Assembly (NCBI GenBank): GCA_003171335.1
Contig: PMYD01000101.1
Span: 86,223-120,195 of the forward strand
Source of the DNA: Phycisphaerales bacterium
GTDB taxonomy: Bacteria > Planctomycetota > Phycisphaerae > SM23-33 > FEN-1343
DNA: 33,973 nucleotides
Reading direction: 5' to 3'
Shown: piece after piece, positions 28,412 to 33,973 of the stretch
Layout of the letters: every line of letters starts with the position of its first letter
How positions within the stretch are numbered: the stretch's first letter is position 1
The notes under the pieces: generated by a model
Databases searched by the model: none
What the model saw: the letters and a program-made list of their open reading frames with translations, nothing else
Told to the model about the DNA's origin: nothing
Made by a program: the position numbers and the translations under genes

Positions 28412-29152
28412 ATGGGACCGATTTTAGCGTCGCTGCTTAAACTGCAGGTCATAGAGCACGATCTGGCACACGTCCGGCGGCGACTCCGAAGCAAGCAGAA
28501 TGCGGTAGGGGCGATCCAGCGAAAGGTGGATGAACTGAAAGCTCGGCGGGACGAGATGACCGCCCAGGCGCGCAACCAGCAGAAAGAAACCGATCAGTTC
28601 GAACTCCAGCGCGCCTGCCGCGAGGAGGACATCACCCAGCTCCGCGGGGCGCTGAACCGCACCAGGACCAACAAGGAATATTCGGCGATCCTCACCCAGA
28701 TCAACACCTACAAGGCCGACAACTCCAAGCTGGAGGAGGCCATTTTGAAGGTGATGGAGGGTGTGGATACCGTCAAGGCGGAGATCGAGAAGGTCAACGC
28801 CCAGATGGAGGCCGAGCAGAAGCGCTGCGACCTGGTCAAGCAGACCAACGCCGAGGAGGTCGCCAAACTGGAGAGCATGCTGGCCGAACTTCAGGCCAAG
28901 CGCGCCGACGCCGCCAGCGACGTGCCGGGCGAGGTCCTGCGGGTGTTCGATCGATTGGCCAATGCCAAGGACGGCGAGGCCATGGCGGCGGTGGATGTGG
29001 TCGACGCCAAGCGCGAAGATTTCACCTGCGGCGGCTGCTACATGTCGCTCTCGGCCGAGCACTTCAACGCGCTGCTCAGCCGCGACGAGATTCGCCACTG
29101 CGATAGCTGCGGGCGCATCCTGTATATCGACGCGAAAGATCTGGTGCGATGA
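28412..29152 (+). CDS. Coiled-coil protein with C4 zinc ribbon (DUF164/CdsZ family)
   Basis: A 246-residue protein. Residues 1-175 are a long coiled coil (LKLQVIEHDLAHVRRRLRSK, ELKARRDEMTAQARNQQKET, TRTNKEYSAILTQINTYKA). The C-terminal zinc ribbon has Cys206, Cys209, Cys230 and Cys233 (CGGC...CDSC). This is the family annotated as C4-type zinc ribbon domain proteins; the role is not firmly known, and nucleic-acid binding is likely. The ATG at 28412 has AAGGA 6 bases upstream. Its stop overlaps the start of the RNase HI gene as ATGA, so the two are co-translated. The same gene pair is known from actinobacteria such as Mycobacterium (Rv2229c/Rv2228c). Confidence 0.9.
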   Translation: MGPILASLLKLQVIEHDLAHVRRRLRSKQNAVGAIQRKVDELKARRDEMTAQARNQQKETDQFELQRACREEDITQLRGALNRTRTNKEYSAILTQINTYKADNSKLEEAILKVMEGVDTVKAEIEKVNAQMEAEQKRCDLVKQTNAEEVAKLESMLAELQAKRADAASDVPGEVLRVFDRLANAKDGEAMAAVDVVDAKREDFTCGGCYMSLSAEHFNALLSRDEIRHCDSCGRILYIDAKDLVR

Positions 29153-29964
29153 GCCCCCAGCCCAAGCCCCAAGGCGCCGGCGCCCACCCGGCGGGGGGGA
29201 TGTCGCCAAGGGCTCGATCCTCCAAGGCCGATAGTGGCGGCCTGTGCACGCTGTTTACCGATGGCGGCTCCCGCGGCAATCCCGGGCCGGCCGCCGCCGG
29301 TGTGGTGCTCACGGATTCGGCGGGCCGGGTCGTTCATGCCTCGGGCCATTTTCTCGGGCGGGCCACCAACAACATCGCCGAATACCGCGGGCTGATCTTC
29401 GGCCTTCAGGAAGCCGCTCGGCGCCGCATCGGCCGGCTGAAGGTGTGCAGCGACAGCGAGCTGATGGTCGAGCAGCTTAACGGGCGCTACCGCGTCAAGA
29501 ACGAACACCTGCGGCCGCTCTATTCGCAAGCCCTGGAGTTGATCCAGCAGTTTGAGCAGGTCTCCATCGAGCACATCCGCCGCGAGGGCAACACGCTGGC
29601 CGACGACATGGTCAACCGCGCGCTCAATGCCCGCGGGGAGGTGCTGGGTCCGGCGGCCACTTCGCCCGGTGCCGCCAGCGCGCCAGATAACGCCTCCACC
29701 CCCGCCGGCCAGTCGGCGGCCGTTTCGATGGACAAATTCACCGCGCATTGCACTGTCGAATCGGATGACCAATGCCCCGGCGTCGTCTCCGCCGGCGGCG
29801 ACTGGCCCTTCGAAGGCACCGTCCCGGCCGGCCTGTGCCAATATGCCGCCGCGGGCATCGTTCAAGCCATCTTGCGCGCCCCGACATCTTCGGCCGACAT
29901 CACCGCCGCCTGCGCCCGCCCGGGTTGCCCGGCGAGATTCCAGATTCGCTTTGCCCGTACGTGA
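29149..29964 (+). CDS. rnhA: RNase HI-family protein with extra C-terminal domain
   Basis: A 271-residue protein. After a disordered N-terminus (1-30), residues 32-163 form an RNase H fold with all acidic active-site residues: Asp38 (FTDGGSRGNPG), Glu78 (NNIAEYRGL), Asp102 (CSDSELMVEQL) and Asp152 (NTLADDMVNRAL). It should cut the RNA strand of RNA-DNA hybrids. A Pro/Ala/Ser linker (165-192) leads to a second domain (about 196-250) with CP.....GGDWPFEGTVPAGLC and AAAGIVQAILRA. That resembles the small TIGR04076 family, a by-eye match. In the mycobacterial counterpart the fused C-terminal domain is an acid phosphatase instead. The stop lies inside a 23-nt palindrome (29958-29980). Confidence 0.9.
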   Translation: MSPQPKPQGAGAHPAGGMSPRARSSKADSGGLCTLFTDGGSRGNPGPAAAGVVLTDSAGRVVHASGHFLGRATNNIAEYRGLIFGLQEAARRRIGRLKVCSDSELMVEQLNGRYRVKNEHLRPLYSQALELIQQFEQVSIEHIRREGNTLADDMVNRALNARGEVLGPAATSPGAASAPDNASTPAGQSAAVSMDKFTAHCTVESDDQCPGVVSAGGDWPFEGTVPAGLCQYAAAGIVQAILRAPTSSADITAACARPGCPARFQIRFART

Positions 29965-30350
29965 CAACCGTTGTCACCTGGCAGCCGCCGAGAAGACGGT
30001 GAACATCACTTCCGGAATTGCTCGCGCCCGCGGACAGACCGGCTGGTACTACTACCTGTAGTAGGTTGCCATGAGTGGACTACAATCACTTCATCACGGG
30101 AATGAACTGATTGACGGATCGACTCCGAAAACGGCGGAGTTGGCAGACATTTCACTTCATGACGGTCATGAAGTGGTTGGTGGGTCAGCTCGCGCGCGGG
30201 TACAGGCGACTGAGGAATTTCCTCAGTCGACTCCGACAATGTCAAAGTCGCCACTTTGCCAACAACGAATTTCCGATGCAATTTGTCGGGTTATTCGGAC
30301 TTGTCAGGACTTTCCGCTTGTCGTAGAAAAGACGGCTTGAAGTCGTCTGC
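29958..30350. repeat. Array of 23-nt odd palindromes upstream of ATP synthase genes
   Basis: 23-nt units with one central base are at 29958-29980, 30087-30109, 30120-30142, 30153-30175, 30207-30229 and 30228-30250. 30153-30175 (arm CACTTCATGAC) and 30207-30229 (arm CGACTGAGGAA) are perfect; the others keep 7-9 Watson-Crick pairs of 11. The second to fourth are exactly 33 bases apart. A related 19-nt unit lies at 30330-30348, with smaller hairpins at 30049-30064 (CTACTAC-CT-GTAGTAG) and 30243-30258 (CAAAGT-CGCC-ACTTTG). Outer words such as CGACTCCG and CACTTCAT recur with different partners. Confidence 0.85.
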
Positions 30351-30522
30351 TCAGGGCTCCCTCGCCGAAAGCGGCCGGAATTCCGCGGATGAGGCCTTCA
30401 CGTTTTTCTGCCGGTTCTCCGATAACTTCAGGTGAGGCCGTGGTTGTTGGTCTTTGCAGCTTGGAAGGTTGCGTACATTTGGAAGTCGCGTTGCATCACC
30501 TCCTGCCCAGGCGGACTGGCAG
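30351..30522. other. Leader region of ATP synthase operon
   Basis: This is the remaining part of the 558-bp space before the ATP synthase genes. I see no gene, no clear -35/-10 pair and no terminator. The promoter for the operon is expected here or within the palindrome array. Confidence 0.5.
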
Positions 30523-30789
30523 ATGAACGGCCTGCGGCCGAACATTCCGCGCGAGTTGCTGCGATATGCGGTCCTCGGCGTGGAGTTCGCCGTGATTGTC
30601 ACGGTATGCGTGTACGCGGGCATCCTGCTGGATAAGAGGCTGGGCACCCGGCCGGCTTTCATTTTGATCGGCATGGTGCTGGGCTTTGCCGGCGGCATGT
30701 ACCGGTTCGTCCGCGTGGCACTGGACTATCAGCGGAAATTGCGGCAGCCCAAGGGCCCCGGCGACAAGGCCGGCGGCGGCGATGAGTGA
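30523..30789 (+). CDS. atpZ: ATP synthase accessory protein, AtpZ/AtpI-like
   Basis: An 88-residue, two-helix membrane protein. Helix 1 (about 16-36) contains LGVEFAVIVTVCVYAGILLD, followed by the family loop DKRLGTRPAF. Helix 2 is at about 46-62 (FILIGMVLGFAGGMY). A charged tail follows. AtpZ/AtpI proteins are thought to assist assembly of the c-ring and may carry Mg2+. The position just before atpB is the normal one. The ATG at 30523 lacks a clear ribosome-binding site. A TTG at 30454 would add 23 residues and is less likely. Confidence 0.85.
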   Translation: MNGLRPNIPRELLRYAVLGVEFAVIVTVCVYAGILLDKRLGTRPAFILIGMVLGFAGGMYRFVRVALDYQRKLRQPKGPGDKAGGGDE

Positions 30790-30813
30790 CAAGGCAGGTA
30801 TGACGGCAAGAGC

Positions 30814-31818
30814 ATGATGATCGGCGCGAACATGCTGGCGGCGGCCAACCCGATCCACCACATCCTGGATGTGACGTGGGTGATCGGCGGCCGCACCGTG
30901 CCCTGGATGTCGTCGCAGATCGCCGTGATGATCCTGGCCGCACTGCTGCTGGCGATTGGGCTGCCCTGGGCGACGCGCCGGCGGGTGGCCGGCGGCGGCC
31001 ACACGGTCGGGCTGGCGGAGCTGCTGATCACGTTCGTGCGCGAGAACATCGCCCGCGTCACGCTGGGCGATGGCGCCGACAAGGGCCTGCCCTTCCTGGC
31101 CACGCTTTTTGTCTTCCTGCTGACGTGCAACCTGCTGAGCCTCGTGCCGCTGATGGATATCTCCACGGCCCTGGGCCTGAAGGCCTGGGGCGGCGAGGTG
31201 GACGGGCGGCCGCGCTTCAGCACGCCCATCGGCGGCACGCCGGCCAGCGCGTTCTGGGTGTGCGCGGCGCTGGCGACGCTCACGTTCGTGCTGGTGCTGC
31301 TGTCTGGATATTGGAGACAGTTTAATCTGCTGCGCAAAGGCCGTCCTGCCGGCGGCCATGGCGGTCACGGCGCCCATACCAGCCGCGGCCTGGAGTACGA
31401 CCTGAACATCTGGCACTCCGCCGCCGTGTACCTGCGCGGCCGCCGCTGGCCGGCCCCCGTGGCGGCGGTGGCGGCGCTGTGGACGTGGCTGGATTCCTTC
31501 GTGCCGGCGCTGCCCGGCATCGTGGGCCTGTTGATGTGGCCGCTGCTGCTGGTGCTGGAGTTCATGGGCTACGTCACGCGCTGCTTCGCCCTGGCCGTCC
31601 GCCTCGTGGCCAACATGAACGGCGGGCACATCCTGCTGGCGGTGCTGATTGGCTTTGCGCAGTCAGCGCGGGGCAGCGGCATCCTGATCACGGCCCTGCC
31701 GGCCGGTTTGGGCACCGTGGCGCTGATGCTGCTGGAGCTGCTGGTGGCGGTCGTTCAGGCGTACATCTTTACGTTTCTTTCCGGCCTGTTCATCGGGCTG
31801 GCCGTGATGGAGCATTGA
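30814..31818 (+). CDS. atpB: F-type ATP synthase subunit a
   Basis: A 334-residue membrane subunit that forms the ion half-channels against the c-ring. The essential arginine is Arg263 (FALAVRLVANMNGGHILLAV), and the final helices carry LELLVAVVQAYIFTFLSGLF, as expected. A segment between the middle helices (about 165-235) is longer than in typical bacterial subunits and contains a Gly/His run (GGHGGHGAH) and an Arg/Trp-rich stretch. N-terminal helices are at about 36-52 and 93-113. The ATG at 30814 has only a weak purine-rich sequence ahead. It is followed by atpE after 31 bp. Confidence 0.95.
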   Translation: MMIGANMLAAANPIHHILDVTWVIGGRTVPWMSSQIAVMILAALLLAIGLPWATRRRVAGGGHTVGLAELLITFVRENIARVTLGDGADKGLPFLATLFVFLLTCNLLSLVPLMDISTALGLKAWGGEVDGRPRFSTPIGGTPASAFWVCAALATLTFVLVLLSGYWRQFNLLRKGRPAGGHGGHGAHTSRGLEYDLNIWHSAAVYLRGRRWPAPVAAVAALWTWLDSFVPALPGIVGLLMWPLLLVLEFMGYVTRCFALAVRLVANMNGGHILLAVLIGFAQSARGSGILITALPAGLGTVALMLLELLVAVVQAYIFTFLSGLFIGLAVMEH

Positions 31819-31849
31819 TTGGCGTTCCTTTGAGATAGGGAGACCGAGC

Positions 31850-32257
31850 ATGACACGGATGGCATTCAGGATTGCCCTGGCGCTGGGCGTGCTGGCATTG
31901 GCGGCCGCGGCGCAGGGACAGATGACTCAGAACGAACCGGCCGCGGTCGTGGCGCCCGCAACGCTGGCCCAGGCGGCCCAGGCGGCCCCGGTGGCCGCGG
32001 CGGCGCCGGCCGAGGCGGCGGCTGCGCCCGCGGTGGCTTCGCCGTGGGCCTTGGTGGGCGCGTGCTTCGGCGCGGCGTTGGCGGTGCTGGGCGGCGCCAT
32101 GGGCATCGGCCGCATTGCCGCCGGCACGGTGGCGGCCATTTCGCGCCAGCCCGAGGCGGCCGGCCAGATGTTCCTGGCATGGCTGCTGCCGGCGGCCATG
32201 ATCGAAGGCGTGACCCTGTTCGGCATCGTGCTATGCCTGCTGGTCATCACGCGCTAG
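31850..32257 (+). CDS. atpE: F-type ATP synthase subunit c with N-terminal extension
   Basis: A 135-residue c subunit whose mature hairpin covers only about residues 64-135. TM1 (ALVGACFGAALAVLGGAMGIGR) leads into the RQP loop (99-101). TM2 holds the ion-binding carboxylate Glu119 (AMIEGVTLFGIVLCLLV). The Gln in TM1 and the Ser next to the Glu, found in sodium-binding rings, are absent, so protons are the likelier coupling ion. The first 22 residues look like a signal peptide, followed by a 40-residue Ala/Pro-rich stretch. This could be cleaved during insertion. GGGAG precedes the ATG. Confidence 0.93.
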   Translation: MTRMAFRIALALGVLALAAAAQGQMTQNEPAAVVAPATLAQAAQAAPVAAAAPAEAAAAPAVASPWALVGACFGAALAVLGGAMGIGRIAAGTVAAISRQPEAAGQMFLAWLLPAAMIEGVTLFGIVLCLLVITR

Positions 32258-32275
32258 CCAAAGACAGGAGCGCCA

Positions 32276-32863
32276 ATGACTGCGGGCGCACGCGTATTGC
32301 GAAAACTGGCCCTGGCCGCCGCCCTGGTGGCGCCAGCCTCGGCGGCGATGGCCGAGGAGGCCTCGCCGTCGCTCACCCAGTTTGACCGCTGGTACAACGG
32401 GCTGTGGGCGTTGGCCCTGTTCGTTGCCCTGCTGCTGCTGCTGCGCAAGCTGGCGTGGAAGCCGCTGCTGCGGGTCATCGCCGACCGCGAGGAATCGATC
32501 CGTGCGGCCCTGCGCGAGGCCGAGACCCGCCGCACCGACAGCGAAAAGCTGCTCACCGAGTATCGCGCCAAGCTCGAGACGGCGCAGCAGGAAATCGCCG
32601 CCATGGTCGCCGAGTCGATGCGCAACGCCGAAGCCGCCCGCCAGCGCATGCTGGAGGAGGGCCGGCAGGGCGCGGCGGCGGCCGTCACGCAGGCCCAGCG
32701 CGAGATCGACCTGGCCAAGCGCGAAACGCTGGAAGATATCTACCGCACCACGGCCGATCTGGCGGCGGGCATGGCCCAGAAGATCCTGGGGCGCGAGATC
32801 AACCCGGAGGATCACCGCCGGCTGGTCGCCCAGAGCGTCGATGCCATTCGGAGCCAGGCATGA
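32276..32863 (+). CDS. atpF: F-type ATP synthase subunit b
   Basis: A 195-residue peripheral-stalk subunit. It begins with a likely signal peptide (RKLALAAALVAPASAAMA, cleavage near 26), then a membrane helix at about 42-58 (LWALALFVALLLLLRKL), and a long charged helical stalk (IADREESIRAALREAETRRT through DLAKRETLEDIYRTTADLAA). The C-terminus (KILGREINPEDHRRLV) matches the delta-binding end of other b subunits. It lies 18 bp after atpE and overlaps the atpH start by 4 bases (ATGA). Confidence 0.95.
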   Translation: MTAGARVLRKLALAAALVAPASAAMAEEASPSLTQFDRWYNGLWALALFVALLLLLRKLAWKPLLRVIADREESIRAALREAETRRTDSEKLLTEYRAKLETAQQEIAAMVAESMRNAEAARQRMLEEGRQGAAAAVTQAQREIDLAKRETLEDIYRTTADLAAGMAQKILGREINPEDHRRLVAQSVDAIRSQA

Positions 32864-33465
32864 TCGCCCCGGCGTCCCAGGACATTCCGCCGCGCACCAC
32901 CGCCCTGGGCGAGATCTACGCCGCGGCGTTGCTGCCGCTGGCCGCAGCGCGCGACCAGGCCCGCGGGTTGCTGGAGGAGCTGGAGCGGGCGGCGGTGCTG
33001 CTGGATGAAGAGCCGGAATTCGCCACCTGGATCGCTCACCCAGGTGTCACGGCGGCCGAGAAACTCCACCTGGTGGAGAAGGCCTTTCGCCACCACATCA
33101 GCGACCTGACCTGCGATGCGCTGCTGGTGATCTGCCGGCACGGCCGGCTGGCGAAGCTTGATGAGATCGTGCAGGCGTACCGGCAGCGCCTCGAGGCGGC
33201 CGAGGGCCGCCTGCGCGTGGATGTGGTCTCGGCGGCGCCGCTGGACGATGCCGCGCGGCGGCAGCTTGAGGCCGTGTTGACGGAGTGGCTGCAGCGCACG
33301 CCAATTCTCAAGCTCGAGGTGGACGCGGACCTCCTGGGCGGCCTGATCGTGCAGGCGGGCGACCAGCGGCTGGACCTGAGCCTCCGCGGGCAGATCGAAC
33401 AACTCCGACAGGCGCTCTACGAGAAGGCCCGCCTGGTGGCCCACGCCGGCGCCGCCAAGCCATAA
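32860..33465 (+). CDS. atpH: F-type ATP synthase subunit delta
   Basis: A 201-residue stator subunit that joins the peripheral stalk to the top of the alpha/beta ring. The N-terminal six-helix domain ([20 protein letters not shown]) is followed by [20 protein letters not shown] and a C-terminal domain with the conserved [20 protein letters not shown]. The length is slightly above usual because of about 15 extra N-terminal residues. The ATG at 32860 overlaps the atpF stop; its reading is coupled to that gene. It is 11 bp from atpA. Confidence 0.95.
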   Translation: MIAPASQDIPPRTTALGEIYAAALLPLAAARDQARGLLEELERAAVLLDEEPEFATWIAHPGVTAAEKLHLVEKAFRHHISDLTCDALLVICRHGRLAKLDEIVQAYRQRLEAAEGRLRVDVVSAAPLDDAARRQLEAVLTEWLQRTPILKLEVDADLLGGLIVQAGDQRLDLSLRGQIEQLRQALYEKARLVAHAGAAKP

Positions 33466-33476
33466 GGACGACACGC

Positions 33477-33973
33477 ATGAAGTTTGAGATGAACGAAATT
33501 GCCAGTGTCATCCGGCACGAGATCGCTTCGTTTCACAGCCAGCTCGACGTCCGCCAGGTCGGCCGCGTCGTGGAGGTGGGCGATGGCATCGCCCGCATCT
33601 ACGGCCTGTCCGGCGCCATGGCCGGCGAGATGCTGCAGTTTGAGTGCGGGGCTTTCGGCCAGGTGTTCAACCTGGAAGTGGATTCGGTCGGTGCGGCGGT
33701 GTTCGGCGATTACGAGGAGATCAAGGAAGGCCAGGAGGTCCGCGGCACCGGCCGCCTGCTGGAAGTGCCCGTGGGCACGGCCATGCTGGGCCGCGTGATC
33801 TCGCCGCTGGGTGTGCCGCTGGATGATCGCGGGCCGATCAAGACGGATATGAACCTGCCGGTCGAGCGCCGCGCCCCGGGCATCGCCGAGCGCCAGCCGG
33901 TCAACGTGCCGCTTCAGACGGGCATCAAGGCCATCGATTCCATGACGGCCATCGGCCGCGGCCAGCGCGAGCT
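33477..33973 (+). CDS. atpA: F-type ATP synthase subunit alpha (partial)
   Basis: The first 165 residues of the alpha subunit; the gene runs off the window end. Present are the N-terminal helix ([13 protein letters not shown]), the beta-barrel domain ([20 protein letters not shown]), and the start of the nucleotide-binding domain ([32 protein letters not shown]). The window stops just before the Walker A loop. AAGGA is 9 bases before the ATG. Genes for gamma, beta and epsilon are expected downstream but not seen. Confidence 0.97.
   Translation, partial: MKFEMNEIASVIRHEIASFHSQLDVRQVGRVVEVGDGIARIYGLSGAMAGEMLQFECGAFGQVFNLEVDSVGAAVFGDYEEIKEGQEVRGTGRLLEVPVGTAMLGRVISPLGVPLDDRGPIKTDMNLPVERRAPGIAERQPVNVPLQTGIKAIDSMTAIGRGQRE

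Noticed and set aside
30495..30504. ATCACCTCCT, identical to the 3' end of 16S rRNA, just before the atpZ-like gene
   Set aside because: On the plus strand it is an anti-Shine-Dalgarno; on the minus strand its AGGAGGTGAT abuts an ATG too closely and leads to only 22 codons. Probably chance.
29965..30522. RNase P RNA or another structured RNA gene
   Set aside because: I looked for the conserved RNase P cores (GAGGAAAGTCC and ACAGAA types) and found none; the hairpins belong to the 23-nt palindrome format.

Overview
The window is high-GC bacterial chromosome with well-conserved housekeeping genes separated by intergenic spaces that are unusually rich in palindromic and low-complexity repeats. 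I infer a planctomycete, probably a Phycisphaerae-like lineage. The grounds are GC-rich coding sequence, a YdjY-domain exported protein, a CE7 esterase, and several families of short non-coding inverted repeats. No rRNA, tRNA or complete insertion sequence is visible, so the taxonomic call is tentative.

Layout. (1) 204-6561, minus strand: a central-carbon gene string transcribed gap, four-helix-bundle protein, pgk, rpe, a histidine-phosphatase-like protein lacking both catalytic histidines, accD, and a membrane-anchored beta-propeller protein. (2) 6562-7159: a divergent spacer with an array of 23-nt odd palindromes. (3) 7160-13142, plus: gltB-gltD (glutamate synthase), convergent with ilvE (minus), which uses glutamate as amino donor. 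(4) 14206-18530, minus: lysS, a LolC/E-type permease with an inserted PDZ domain, and lolD. (5) 18531-19141: an AT-rich island with a possible transposase remnant, followed by a CE7 acetyl esterase gene (minus). (6) 20416-25776: YdjY-domain exported protein (plus), CHAD-domain protein (minus), exonuclease III, dapF and dapA (plus). This part carries two inverted copies of a ~120-bp repeat. (7) 25852-28349: a small membrane protein (plus), a beta-propeller lipoprotein and a thermonuclease-like protein (both minus). (8) 28412-29964, plus: a coiled-coil/zinc-ribbon protein overlapping an RNase HI with an extra C-terminal domain. (9) 29958-30350: a second palindrome array, then the start of an F-type ATP synthase operon (atpZ-like, atpB, atpE, atpF, atpH, atpA), cut by the window end inside atpA.

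The genes themselves are mostly ordinary. The unusual material is in two places. First are the non-coding repeats. Two arrays of 23-nt near-perfect palindromes with a single central base lie ahead of gltB and ahead of the ATP synthase operon, with different sequences but the same architecture. Several other palindrome families and A/T-word repeats sit at operon junctions. Second are domain oddities: the histidine-less phosphatase homologue, the PDZ-containing Lol permease, the RNase HI fusion, and a four-helix-bundle gene bounded by inverted repeats inside the gap-pgk operon.
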